The position numbers and the translations under genes were made by a program. A model generated the notes under the pieces. That model did not search any database. It was not told the origin of the DNA and was given only the letters and a program-made list of their open reading frames with translations. From positions 25,490,872 through 25,554,871 of the forward strand of contig JAAONU010000004.1 of the NCBI GenBank assembly GCA_012932295.1: a stretch of 64,000 bases of DNA, given 5' to 3'. This stretch comes from Cyclina sinensis (lineage: Eukaryota; Mollusca; Bivalvia; Venerida; Veneridae). Shown here one piece after another: positions 34,720 through 48,015 of this stretch (the first letter of the stretch is position 1; every line of letters begins with the position of its first letter).

Positions 34720-36464
34720 AGGATATATAAATTGTACTTGTTTATTCCATTTATGTGTTAAAGGTAACAGTGTTTACTAGTTATGTGATTACGACAGAAG
34801 GTACACTGGATAAGTATTTCAACGGAATCAACACATATATAAAAATGATGCCGCAACCCACGGATATAATTCATGGTTAAAATCAAAGTGATAAATTTTA
34901 TTATTCCTGTCGCCGTACGAAGAACCTATTTGGTTTGTCCGAGAGTTAAAAATTTCAAGTAGATTCAGCATCAGAGTATGTATATGTTTCAGAATGTTCA
35001 GGAAAACAAAGTTGAACAAAAAACGCAACTGACAGAGGTTCATTGGGAAAGGAAAACAAATATTGATCATAAATGAAATATACATTTACGAAAAGAAAAC
35101 TGAATTTAAATTATAGCTTGTTATTCAGTGGTAACTGTTGAAAATGGATTTTGTCTGATTGATCATACAATCTTCATTGAATATACTAGACAGCATTACT
35201 TTTCGTAATTGGAATATGCTTAAGCTTAAAAAGCAACTATGATGGGTGGGCATACATTGACGCATTAATTGTAATTGACGTATATTAAAGCTTCAGTTAA
35301 CATTAAGACATGCCAGAAACATACTTAGTGTACATATCCATTTTCTTAAGGCTAAGGGTTATCTTATGAGATGTTTTTGATGCTAAAGCTGTCCAACTAA
35401 AGTATTAATGCCGTGTCTTCCGTTTCGGCATACCGTCTGTGTTCATATGATCTACATATACTCTGAAGCGATATCTTGAAATGTAAATTTCTATCGTTTG
35501 TCAGAACGAAACATTTTAATCTTACGGTTGACGAAATGATTTACCTGCAATAATTCCTTCCAAACCGTCAGAACAATTTTGCACAAACAGCTGTAGATTG
35601 CTTAGTCAACATTAAGATATATAAAACATTTTCGTCATCTAAATATATATATAACAAAAAATAACTTTACTGCTTTGAGAGCAGAATATCAACTTGTAAT
35701 AGAATGATTCAAACATATGTTATAGGTTTCTTCTATTTCAGTATGTTCTTTTGCTATAAGCCATCAAAATGTACACAATTATTAAGGAATAAACGTATCA
35801 TATATTTCCTCTAGAAACTACTTTTAAACATTTCAGCATATCAGTATGCATACAAATTGCCTGAAGTTTTCATTGACTGTCTTGACATATACTTCTGTAT
35901 TTCTATGTCGTTAAATCGTCAGTTGTGTTTAAGAGAACGGCTATTCCTCGAATACCTTTTACAAATAAACTCCTCAGTGATTGATGCTATATAAATTATA
36001 TAGGTTTTAGTTTCATTGTGTCGTTGTGGCTATTTTAGCATATGTTTGTTGAGTATACGGCTTTATTTGCAACAAAAAAATCCCTTAAATAAATAAATGT
36101 ACATTCAAATTTAGCCTGTGCATTTTGCTATAAAAACAGAAGTGTTTTTAAATTTAGTTAAGCCTAGACTGTTAATTTCTGCACATGCTCATCTTATTTG
36201 TTCATTGATCAAAACCAAGAGATATCTTAATACCCTTTTTTATTTATACACATCATTCTTAGCATAAGTATGCTTCATATAAAGACAGGTATTTATTTCT
36301 AAAAGTGTTATTTCGACCGGTTTGCTCTTTAAATTGTTAAATTGATAGTATAATGTTGTTTATATTTCTTCTTAAAAATTTTGAGCACGCAGTAGTGGGT
36401 AAAGAAATAATAATGCATACATCACAACATCAGTCCTTCATAAGTTCAAGAATCGTTTTCATAA
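34720..36464. other. Non-coding stretch downstream of the receptor gene
   Basis: This presumably includes the former 3' UTR. No gene, repeat family or polyadenylation context can be assigned with confidence. Confidence 0.4.
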
Positions 36465-38155
36465 ACAAGAGGGCCATGATGTCCCTGGATCGCTCACCTG
36501 AGTACTTTGGCTGTAGGTTTGCTGCTAAGCAGTATTTCATTTTTTAATTGAAAATATGTAAGTGCCTACAAACCAAATATGTAAAATATCAATCAATAAA
36601 TAAAGGCTCTATGACAGAAAGTAGAAATATCTATTATAAACTATGGTGACCTTGACCTTGACCCAGTGACCTCAAACCCTACCCATGGGTAGACGTCCAT
36701 GCATGGAACCTATATACTGAATATCAAAGATATTGGTCTATAAATGAAGGCTCTATGAGGTACAGTAGATAAATCTATTTTTAGTCTCCATGACATTTAC
36801 CTAATCTAATAATTTCAAAAAGCTTGATAAAGCTTGCTTCATGCCAAATTTTAAAATTATAGGCCTTGTGGTTTCAGACAAGAAGATTTTTAAAGATTTT
36901 CTTCTATACTGCTATTTAAAACTTATGACCCCTTGGGCGGGGCCAGTAGTGACCCCAGTGACATTTTTCAAACAAACTAGGTAGAGGTACACTAGACAAT
37001 GCTGCATACCAAATATCTAAGCTGTAGGCATTGAGGTTTCCAGTAAGAAGATTTTTAAAGATTGCCTTTTTTACATATTAAGGGCCCCCTGGGCGGGGTA
37101 AAATTTTGACCCTGGGGCCAACATATAAACAATCCTGGTAAAGGTTCTCAACACAATACTCCACACCAAATATCTAAGGTCTAGTCCTATTAGTTTTGGA
37201 GAAAAATGATTTTTCATGTTTTTCCTATATAACTATATGTAAACCAAGAGAACCCTGGGGCGTGGCCAATGTTGACCCAGGGGACATAATTTGAACAAAC
37301 TTGATAGACATCCACTAGACAAAGCTGCATACCAAATATCTAAGCTGTACGCATTGAGATTTCCAGTAAGAAGATTTTCAATGATTGCCTTTTTAACATA
37401 TTAAGGGCCCCCGGGGCGGGGCCAATTTTGACCCCGGGGCCAACATATAAACAATACTGGTAAAGGTTCTCAACACAATACTTAACACCAAATGTCTAAG
37501 GTGTAGTCCTATTAGTTTTGGAGAAAAATAATTGTTCATATTTTTCCGATATAACTATATGTAAATCAATAGAACCCTGGGGCGTGGCCAATTTTGACCC
37601 AGGGGACATAATTTGAACAAACTGGATAGAGGTCCACTAGACAATGCTGCACACCAAATATCTAAACTCTACGCCTTGCGGTTTCTGACAATACGATTTT
37701 TTAAAGCTTTTCCTGTATAACTCTATATAAAACATTTGACCCCTTTGGGGCCATTTTTTGACCCAGGAGCCATGATTTGAACAAACTTGGTAGAAGTCCA
37801 CTGGACAATGCTGCACACCAAATATCTAAGCTCTAGGCCTTGCAGTTTCTGACAAGAAGATTTTTTAAAGTTTTTCCTATGTAACTCTTTGTAAAACATG
37901 TGACCCCCGGGGCTGTGCCATTTTTGACCCAGGAGCCATGATTTGAACAAACTTGGTAGAGGTCCACTGGACAATGCTGCACAACAAATATCTAAACTCT
38001 AGGCCTTGTGGTTTCAGACAAGAAGATTTTTAACGTTTTTCCTATATAATTCTATAAAAAAAAAACTAGTGACCCCTGGGGCAGGGCCATTTTTGACAAT
38101 ACGATTTTTTAAAGTTTTTCCTGTATAACTCTATATAAAACATTCTGTTCTTCCA
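36465..38155 (-). mobile_element. Tandem-core element, opposite orientation, 5' end missing
   Basis: It begins AAACAAGAGGGCCATGATG, then TCGCTCACCTGAGTA. This is the reverse complement of the hairpin/CAGGTGAGC end of the element at 18296-19889, so it is read on the minus strand with its 3' end first. The core is about eight units marked by ACCAAATATCTAAG at about 37011, 37168, 37334, 37490, 37656, 37820 and 37986. Spacings alternate 157/166/156/166 and then 164-166. Units contain CCCTGGGGCGGGGCCA and TTTTGACCC motifs. The partner end (AGCTCACCTGTCACGTAG type) is not found, so this copy is truncated or ends in degenerate core (38100-38155). The core sequence is unrelated to that of the first element although the ends match. 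Confidence 0.75.
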
Positions 38156-41100
38156 ACTATTTACTTTGAAAAGCTCTATTGTTAACAGGGTATACAATTG
38201 TTAATGTATGGATGGAAAACAGTATTTGCTTTCTATAGATACATAAACACATAAATGTTTAGTTTCCAAAATGTGTTAATAGCGAAAACGTGCTTCAAAA
38301 AGATCAGGAAATTTTAAATATATGTACATAATAATTAAAAACAATTTAAAAGAAATTTGTATTCTAATGTACTTAATTGTACATCCTTTGTTTATATAAA
38401 ATATTAATTTATTCCTCTGCCTAATAAAAAACTATTCATCATTTTATAAAATAAATTTTTGAGTGTCATCAGGTTATATGTTGTCATTTCACATTCGATA
38501 TTCAAGGTATTAGATCCAGTACAAGCTCCACTCGAGTATTTTTCTTTTTGTTTGCCTTTTTGTGCCTTATTGTTCGGAAAAAGTATAAGATTGAATAAAG
38601 AAAGGAACAGCTTATTTAAAGACCCCAAGATGTGTGTTGGAGATTTCGTTAATATCACCCTTTAATGATTTACAGTTAGCTTTTCTCACGAAATAACTTT
38701 TGCATGTAAATGCATATAAACGTTCTAGTTTACGTGTTTGATAAAAGTAAGAATTCCTTAAGAAATATAAAAGTTTTACCGTAATAACGACAACTGCATA
38801 AAAATTTCAGAAAGCGAACGTAATAACCAATAATACATCTTAACAGTTGCGCTTCACTATGACCACTTGCATATAAATAATATATAAAACTTCAGTTGAT
38901 ATTGAAATATTCACTGAGTCTTTAATAAAAAAAAGTAAAAGTTCAGGTCTGAAGCGTAACCGTTTCTGTGTAACTAATGCAACAATTCTCCTATGGTGTT
39001 TGAACACATTGTCCAGTGGATCTTTAAACATACCAAGGATTTCTACACAAAAATAAAATCTAGTATTTGGATACAAAATGGCTCTATAGTTTGTTTGTTA
39101 TTGTTGTTGTTGTTTTTTGGGGGGAGGGGGGGAGGGTTGTTGTTTTTTAGGTTAATTCCTTGTATTTTAGTATGTCAATACGTTTAGTTTGTTACAATGC
39201 AAATATAGTTTCATGTTTTCCTCGACATACGCCTGTTCAGCAGCATTTGTTTGTCAGCATACGTAATTATATAATGCTGTAAATATCAATTAAGATGCCA
39301 CCGATATTGCAAATTACGTTAACAAGAGACCAGAAATACTGTAAATATTACATAAATAGCATAAGAATATAATACATTATATAGGTGACTATAATATTCA
39401 GTTACACTGTATATAGTCAATTATACGTTAATTAATGCAGATCTATTTTTTACTCACTACAGACATTTAATTTAATATGAAATACAGTCAAGAATGATAA
39501 ATTGTTTTTCTGTTTACTTTTCTGTGTTTTTAGAATGTCATGAATTATTTCTTAAAATGATGCATTTTTCAGTGATCTCTGTGAATCTACTTTTCCGCAC
39601 TCGCTGTTAAATCATCTGTCTTGTGCGGTATTATTTATGGCTACATTATCCATGTTTCTTGTAATTTCCTTGTATAGTTCATTTATAACTAATCTTTCAA
39701 TCTGTAAATGCTAAATCATCGCATGATTGTCAACTGTTATAGTTTATTGATCGAAATGTTTTATTTATATTCTCCAAACCAGGTCAAATATTCTCGCAGA
39801 AGTTTGCTGAAATTCTGTAAATGTTCAGTTATACTTTGCTGCTCAAGCCACTGCAACACTTTATCTGACATTAAAAGCTTTTTTTCTTTCTTCGTGATTT
39901 TTCACTCCTTGCAACTTAGGTGAAATAACTATGTATAAAATGACTTCTTATCGAATTCCATTAAATTCAAAAAAATGTTAAGATCTAAAACTAACATTGG
40001 CTTATGAGTTTATAACCTTAAATGCAAAATGTACACAGACAAAAACATATGACAGAAATATATAGCGGGGAAAAAACTTAAGTCAAAAGATTCTATTTTA
40101 AATCAATGAAAATATAAGTACAGGGAAACGAATGTCACAAATTCAACCGACACCATAATAACGCTTGTGCATTTATTGTTTAGTTTTGAAAGTTTTACGA
40201 ATGTTGAAAGAATATTTTTTTTTAGAAATGCTTAATCAAAAGTAGCATTTTTTACATCATCGGCCAACGGATGGAACGCGCCATCTTGTCACGTGACCAT
40301 TTAGTCTGTGAATTTTTCTTAATTAATTACTGCTACAATAGGTAAAATTATCGGGAGAATGACATTTTGTGCATGAAAATATGCTAAATAAATTGATGGC
40401 TTGTTTAGTTTCTAAAATAGACAAATCGTACGCTTTGGTTCCGCAAAATTTTCTTAGCTACATATTAATATTGAGTCTATAGTTATAGACATTTTTCATG
40501 TTGATACTGCTGTCGGCAGTATTTTGTGCAAATTCCAAAAAATTCACCTGTGATTGTGCAGTGATGAAAACAGAAAATTTATCCTAATCATTTTGAATAT
40601 ATACTGGTATGTTGACTGTCTTTAGATTTTATTTTTATTTTTAAAATCCTTGTATTATTTATTGTTTCACTTCAGATTTTTAAATATGTTACGTCAATAT
40701 TAAGTGGATTTTAGTTATGATTCATTTTACTTTGAAATTTCTAGGTATACTCTTTTTGTTTAGTTCATTCGGCCCCGAGTGTTTTACACCTAATTTTGTT
40801 AGTTAAAGACAACCCAGATGTGATGTGTGAAAGTCTTCCACTGGATTTTACCATGACTGCATCATCTATTATGTTGACAAAACTGGCAAGAACCCCCCAA
40901 GGAATAAGTCATTCATTTAATATACAAACATATTCAGTCAATGCATGTGGCGAGAGAACAAACATTGAGAATAAAGTTTATGCCATTATCCAGTTATTCT
41001 TGAGTCAGCATCATCAGAGCAGATATATGATTTCTAATTTAGTAGGGTCGTTTTATCTGTGTTTTCGGACATTTTGCGAGCTAGCTAGCCTCACTTGTCT

Positions 41101-43045
41101 TTAGACACATTGTCTGCCATATCTTTTTGAACGATTTGTAAAATTGGGGTCTAAAAACATCTTGAATATCAATGATTAGTTCTCCGTTGATAAAATTTAT
41201 CATTTTGTCATACTGTCATTATATCTGTTGATATCTGTGTAATAATTCTAACAAATAAGAATACAATAGATCGGTTATATCTTTTTATTCTATTTCAGGG
41301 TTTAGCTTTTGTCACAAAATTACCACTGCTCAATGGAGTGATGGACAATTAAATTTAAGGTTATAGCAAAATTCACAAATAATACCAATACCACAATGTA
41401 GTTTACATTTAATGAATCACTAATCTATAGTTTACACACAAAATACAAAGAATCATTTTTAACAATAAAAGAAAAGAAAAGAGTAAAGGGAAAGAGAGGA
41501 AAGAACAGACAGTAAAAGGGATTGAAATCAAATTTCTGCGGCTCATGTATTAAGCACTTATACAATTTGAAAAAAAATGAAATCATAGAAATAACACCAT
41601 TTCTGTTTGATAGTAAGTTTCAGTTTTCACTGACATAATTGAAGCAGAAAAAAAAGAACTCTGACTGTCTTATACATGTGTATGACAAAATAACAAAACA
41701 AAATCAGAACGTTGTATTGTTTCTAAATAATGAGTCCAGGTTGTCTACAGCATCAATGTTTGTTATTTTTGTTCTTCATTCTCTATGTACACCACCCGCT
41801 AATAACACATCTATCACTTCTCTTGATACTTTTGCTGTTTACATCACAACCGGTAATAAACCCCCAGAAGAACTATGGATCTAAAATAAATGAGAACTGA
41901 TTTTGCACAGTTCGTTTAACCAGGTTAGTGCTACTTATTTAAGGGAAAAATAACTCTTACTTATTAGTGCTAAACAAAGTAAAACTCTATGTAAAAAACA
42001 AATATTATGAAAATAGAAAATTGACAAAAAAGGGATTATAAGTTCAATTCATTATAACATATCTGTACCGCTAGCCTACAAACAATCAGACAGGGAATAG
42101 AACTTAAACGGAGAACATAAAAGTATTTATATTAAAAAGCTGAATAGATTTATGTCAATCTTATAATAAGACACTCGTACAAAACAAGTTTAAATGGTCC
42201 TACCTTAGCCCTTTTCTTTCCAAGCCCCAAATAAAATTCCAGTTTCTTAACCAAACAATGTGGTTTCTAACACCCACGTTCCAACGATGTGGAATCACAG
42301 AATTTGTAATAATGCCGTACAATGTGGCTACTGCGATGTGTTTACTGAAATCCTGCCATCAGTGTGGCACAACAAAACTTCTCCCGTCAAGCACAAAGCA
42401 CCCTTTCGCTTTCGGTTCTAGAATTCTACTGCTGAACTCACACTCAATTTCACTCTCACTTGACCTTAAATTCCCCTTTTTAAGAACAACATTAGCTGAT
42501 TAGACTAGAATCTATGTTTGCTTTGATAGCATTTAACTATGAACACTCACTCACACTCTCTCATATCTGTCGATTGTAAACAGATTATTTCAAGATAACC
42601 TTTGTACACTAAAAATATTACCATGGCTTCAAGATTTGAAGCTGACCAGACGAACTTGATAATAATAACAAAGTTTAAACTAGAGATACATAATCTACAT
42701 GAATATATACAATAGAAAGCATGCCCCCCTTTTTCCTGACAGCTTTTACACATCATATTGTATTCACGATGAACCTGACTGCAAACAAATGTCCGTCTTA
42801 CATTGTCTTATGTCTTTGTTGTTGGTTTATATATTCATATGGATAATTGTCTAAAATAGCAAATTCTTTTTTCAAAAATCGTTCAAATCTTAAAGTTCAG
42901 ATGCAAAACACGCAGTTAAGTTCGCATAAAAAAGAAAAGCTATATGAAATGTCCAATATATATTGTTAGATGTGTTCACTTTGTTAGAAACACAAGTTAC
43001 CTTCTAGAAATGCATGATGAGCATAAGTGACTTGTAATAGAATAA
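38156..43045. other. AT-rich non-coding stretch
   Basis: No gene recognised. A G/T-rich low-complexity tract lies at 39095-39147. The frame at 40796-41104 (plus, 102 codons) follows TTTTGTTAG but shows no known domain. The 42210-42520 segment is less AT-rich (CCACGTTCCAACG, GTGTGGCACAAC, CCCTTTCGCTTTCGG) and may be an unidentified repeat. Confidence 0.4.
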
Positions 43046-46000
43046 CGTCGCCTTAATATCAAAACCTCGTACGCGGCAAATTTTCCGAAAATCACAAAAT
43101 TTTTCACATGGCGGGAATCATGATGTCATATCGCAGGTTTTGTCAAAACTTCGTATATCTACACCAATGGGAAATGCTTAAAACAGTCACCTGACGAAAG
43201 CTTGTTCATTGATTGGTGTATTTTCCTTAAGATCAAAAAGTCGTACTTTTTCAGAAAACTGTGGGTTTAGTTTCGTGGATGTTTACATCTATAAATCCAA
43301 TTATTTCTAATAGTTTCAGGCTTTAGAGTGAAGAGCTTTAATAGTATTGATAATTTTATCAATAAGTATGAGTATTATCTAAACAAAATGTGTCAATAAT
43401 ATAGAGTTAGAAATTCACTTGAACTAAATTTGTTGATAAAGACTGTTTAAGGCATCTAGAGAAGACCTTACTGTAACTGAAGCACAACAATGCAGAAATA
43501 ATATCTTTACAAAATTTGCAGTGAAACGACGTTTACTTAGTGTTTATATTAAATACGAGGTTTTAAAATTTCTGATAGGGAGACAGTGGTACAGCAGCAC
43601 TAGATATATACGACATTTTGATTATGAATCAGATAACAATTGAAGGAAGGAACATCATTTTTTGCACAGTTACGAATATTGAAATTTAAACGTTGTAATC
43701 AAGCATACTTATGGCTCTTATTCTTTTCAGTCCAAAGCCTAAGCAAGAGACTATTTTCTACAAACTGAGTTATTGGTAGTTGAACATTTCAGGAAGAGAT
43801 TATTGCTTTGTGGTGAGTTAACAATGCCGTAAAACACTGAATGTATTCATTTTATTATTCATAGTAATACCTAAACATAAAAGTAACCAGAATTCCAAAA
43901 ATTAAGCTTAACTTATAAGTTTGTGATATTTAAGCATTGTAGATAAGCCCATAAAATTGATGTGTATTATGATACTTAATTTAACATATTTTTATGGCAA
44001 AATTAATGCCGATAATAATTACCAATTATTATTAAAGCCATAATAATGGTTTACGATATGATGATGAAATGATAAAACAGACATTGCTGATGACTGGATC
44101 TGTGAAAACTGTAAAGAAAAAAACGCTTAGTCCTTTGAAATTGGAGGAACAGTTACTTCCAGGAGATAAAGTATTTCTAGTAGACTCAAATAATGATATC
44201 TGGCTGTATTGTTGGGGTTGTGGACTGCGATTCCATCTGAAATGTGTTTCAGATTTCCTGCCTTTAAACCCAACAGAAGAAGACATTGGTTCTAAATACT
44301 ACTGCGCTTTTGCGAATATGTCTAGCAAATGGCTTCGATCTAAAGAAGACGTTTCTCAGCCTAAACAGTTACTGTGCCGTCTTCAAAACAGAGAGACAGG
44401 AGTCTATTCAGGAAAGGGAAATAAATTTTCTTAATGACTGTTATTATGCCATCTTCAGGCAAACAACACCAAGATACGTTCACATTAGAAAAATTAACGA
44501 TGACGAGTACAAGAGTGTGGAGATGAAATTTCATCCAAATTGGAAGAACGGCTGTTAAACAGATAATACACGTATTACATTGCAGTCATGGCTAGTTAGC
44601 TTTCGATAAAATTCAATCGCCAACAATGTGTCCAGATTTAAACAGCAATTCTGTTTGTACATATCGTATTCAGGGTGCAAACGTCGTTGATTTGAGCAAA
44701 AGGTTAGTTTGTAAAGAACAGCTATCAACTGAAAGTTCCGATCAAGATTCTAGTTCTAAAAACACGAAGTGTATTTAAGAGTGTCAAATGTTTGAAAATA
44801 TAAACACAGACATTACAGAAAATAGTAATGGCGATGGGATGGCAAGAGAAACTGTGAAATTAAAAGCTTCTGTTCAAGATGGCACGCATAATGATTAACA
44901 TATTTCAGATGCGGATTCTGATTGTGAAGGTTAGAGTAGTGATGATGAAGGTATGTTTTTAGGTGAGGGTTTAGCAGATGGAGATATAGACGAAAATAAA
45001 TCTTCTATAAATGATCAGATCTGCGAAGATGAAAATGATAATTTTTATGACATAGCTGGAAACGAAGAACTAGATCTAGATGACTCTGCGAGATACCCAA
45101 ATTATTTCGCTGAAAAAGATGAAAGCGCTGGCTCTTCGGACGATTTAGAGACCTTTCCGACGAATGTAAACGAGGTCACCGTAGATCATGAAGAAGTTGT
45201 ACAGGATATCAGTTAAAAGAAGAAAACGAAAGTCAGAACATGACTGGATACGAAACAAAAACAAAATAGCCAGAATGGAAGGAATGCAATATAAAGGTTA
45301 GAAGAAAAATGAAGAAGGTCGTAACGACCGAAATAAGACAAAAGAGGGTTTTGAAAGCTCGAGGATGTTCCAAACAATGCCAGAATTTGAAAGTTAAGTG
45401 TTGCACTCAGATTTCTGATGCTTACAGAGAAACCTTATTCAATCAGTTCTGAACACATTATAATTGGGATCAGGACAGATTGCATGTGATTGCGTCAGTT
45501 TCAGAGAGTAATGTCAAGAATATATCGGCTGAAAGCTCTGGTCGGAAGAGTAAAAGCTACTCGTACTACCTGACATTAGGTGAGAAAAGATTTTGTGTCT
45601 GTAAGAACATGTTTTTGAACACTCTTGTCATCATTGGTGAAAGAACAGTGTATGGGTGGAAGCAGGATTGTAGACAAGTGATGAGTCAAGGTAAGACTTC
45701 TGAGACAGATGGAGAAAATCAGAGGCAGAAGTTACACAGAGTTCACAGACCAGGAAAGAGAAAATACAAACAGAAGTGAGAAAGAGTGTCTACCAAAGAT
45801 GGAGACACACTTCTGTAGAGCGACAAGCAAAAAGCTTTATCTTGAACTGGTTTTCACATCTAAAGCAAAACTGTATAGAGATTACGTTGATCACTGTAAG
45901 GAAGTTGATATTAAATGAGCATCGAATTGTCTTTTTCATACAATATTTGATGAAAAGAATCTTTCACTGTACACACCTAAGAAAGATCGTTGTGACAAGT

Positions 46001-47806
46001 GCTGTGAGTATGAAGCCGAAATATCACAGAAGAAAAATACCATGAGCACATAAAAAGATAAGAAGAAGCCAGAAATTCAAAGGCAGATGACAAAGACAGG
46101 TGTCTTATTGATCATACATTCAAGGTGCTGACAATGGATTTAGAAGCTGTACTGCTTTGTCCTAGATTGCAAGCAAGTGCGTTATATTATAAAACTAAGC
46201 TGTCATGTCACAATTTTACCATAATGGACCTTGGAAATAAGAACACAACATGCTTTTTTGGACTGAATCAGGGGGTGACCTGTCAGCTAGTTCATTTGCT
46301 TCCTGCATCATACCTTACCTTGAGAACCTTTTAGAAACTGAACAAATGGTGAAGGAAATCGTGCTGCAGTGACGGCTTTAATTATCAGAATACAAATGTT
46401 TTGTTGTCAAATGCACTTCTGAAGTTAGCCATCGACAAGCAGGTCACAATAATGCAAAAGTATCTAGAACGTGGACATACCAATATGGAGGTTGATGTTA
46501 TTCACAGCCTAGTAGAAAGAAAACTCCGGAAAAGGCCCATCTATGTGCTTCAGAATTATGTAGACATTATGGGATCAGCCAGGCCTAAACAGCCTTTTAT
46601 AGTTCATTATGTATCATACACATTTTTCAAGAGTATGACGCAGCTGAATTATTACAGCTCAATCAGACCGGGGACGAAAGTAGGTGATCCTACTTTTACA
46701 GATATTAGGGTACTCAAGTACAGTACAGATTGCACAAATAAATTCAAACTGGGATTTTTAACCGATTTTCAAGACCTTCCACGTGAGGCGGATCAATAGA
46801 ATGGGGGTTGAGATGTAACAGACCTCCATCAGAACAGGCTCCCAATCAAAGAATCCAAATTCAGACACTTGCAAGAGTTGAAACGAGTTATTTCCTCTGA
46901 TTATCACCCTTTTTATGACTCTCTGCCATATAAGTAATGGTGCGAGGGATACCCTTTTCCTCCCCGTGGTTGCAAAGTTTTGACTTTTGGTTAAAAAAGA
47001 GTTCAATGAGTATGTGTTAAGATCATTCTGATAAATTTTTAGTTGTGTTCATTAGTTGCATCGTCAGGAAGAAAGATGTGTTTAGACTTGGAAGTAGCCC
47101 CTATCATTCTGTTAGTCTGTAGTGGTGGTAACACTGCATATTTGTGTTAAAATGAAGTTGTCCTTCATCAAGACATTTTAATATTGGGATATTATTCCTT
47201 TCTTTTCTTTTAATTCTAGTCAGTTGTCATTGGTCTTTCTCATTTTGCCTTTTTTACATTTGGTTGATGTTTCTGAAATGTATATTCACCAGTATTCTGG
47301 TCGTGTTTGCATACTTGACCTTTTGACAATTGCATTTTACAAGTAGTAATTTACGATTCTTGATGTTATTGATATCAAGTTTAATCTAGTCCCTTGTTCA
47401 GTTCTGTTCATGAATAAATTAGTGATACTGACTTCTGAGTTTTCTACTTTATTCCAGGAGTTAACATGAATTATTATTTAATTTAGAATGTTATTAATAT
47501 TTGTCTACAAAATGTCGTCTTTAAACATCACCCAACGTCAATAAATTTATTTGACATGAAAGAGCTAAAAGTCGTTTAAACGTAAAATGATTAATAAATG
47601 AGTATCAAAAAGTCGTATATGCAATTTTTCTTTTATCCTGTATAGTGACGGGAGAAACATTTTACTGAACATAATATAATAGTATAAGAATTATATCTTC
47701 GAAATTAAGAGTGATTTCGGCAACTTTTGAAATTGTAAGACAAAACTGTGATTCTCCTGTAAAATTGTCAAAATTGATTATTCGAGGTTTTGATATTAAG
47801 GCGACG
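43046..47806 (+). mobile_element. 4,761 bp DNA transposon with perfect 24 bp TIRs and ATAA target duplication
   Basis: The left end starts CGTCGCCTTAATATCAAAAC (43046) and the right end finishes with the exact 24-base reverse complement (47783-47806). The tetranucleotide ATAA flanks both ends directly (43042-43045 and 47807-47810), matching a 4 bp target duplication. Subterminal ATCAAAAAGTCGTA occurs at both ends in direct orientation (about 43233 and 47607). The interior carries the broken gene at 44069-46990. The superfamily is not certain: 4 bp duplications are known for Sola-type elements (established), but the protein assignment must be checked. Confidence 0.9.
44069..46990 (+). pseudogene. 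Multiply broken transposase-like gene of the TIR element
   Basis: Successive frames read like one protein cut by many frameshifts and stops. First is a Cys/His segment (44069-44350) with CWGCGLRFHLKC and a later YYC, which resembles a PHD-type zinc knuckle. Next is a linker and an acidic region (44953-45216, DGDIDENKSS, NEELDLDDSA). Then come a Cys-rich patch (CSKQCQNLKVKC, 45355-45392), YYLTLGEKRFCVCKNMFLNT (45567-45625) and DRCDKCCEYE (45990-46020). These are followed by LTMDLEAVLLCPRLQASALY and KLSCHNFTI (46127-46230), LSNALLKLAIDKQVT with YLERGHTNMEVDVIHSLVER (46404-46535), SIRPGTKVGDPTFTDIRVLK and a C-terminal KFRHLQELKRVISSDYHPFY. I recognise the order of these blocks from widespread uncharacterised invertebrate proteins that look transposon-derived. 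The MDL and GHT...D segments may hold acidic catalytic residues (inferred). No frame is long enough for function. Confidence 0.75.
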
Positions 47807-47866
47807 ATAAACTCTCTTTAAATTATCTTGTAGGGTCAAGTTTTTTTGTTTTTTATTTTTACATTA

Positions 47867-48015
47867 CCCTGTACGATCTAGTTTTACTTTCAATTCTGTA
47901 AGTTTCCCTGTGCAGTCTAATTTTCTTTCATTTCTAGAAATTCCCCTGTACGGTCTAGTTTTCTTTAAATTCTACGGTCTAATTTTCTTTCATTTCTCTA
48001 CGTTACCCTGTATGG
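47867..48015. repeat. 38-39 bp minisatellite, 4-5 degenerate units
   Basis: The marker CCCTGTACGGTCTA or near variants starts at 47867, 47906, 47944 and 48006, each followed by (G/A)TTTTCTTTCATTTCT-like text. One unit between the last two has lost its CCCTG. It lies 60 bp outside the right TIR of the transposon. Confidence 0.75.

Noticed and set aside
36465..38155. A CRISPR-like or coding tandem repeat protein
   Set aside because: The units are 157-166 bp, diverged, not separated by unique spacers and not open in a consistent frame. The organism is also clearly eukaryotic.
40796..41104. A 102-codon coding frame
   Set aside because: There is no domain, no clear signal peptide and no splice partners, and it lies in repeat-poor AT-rich DNA where such frames occur by chance.
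42210..42520. An LTR of a retrotransposon
   Set aside because: The composition differs from its surroundings, but no second copy, primer-binding site or polypurine tract was found in the window.
44069..44434. A stand-alone PHD-finger gene
   Set aside because: It lies inside perfect TIRs and is followed by transposon-type sequence in shifted frames, so it is the broken N-terminus of the element's protein.
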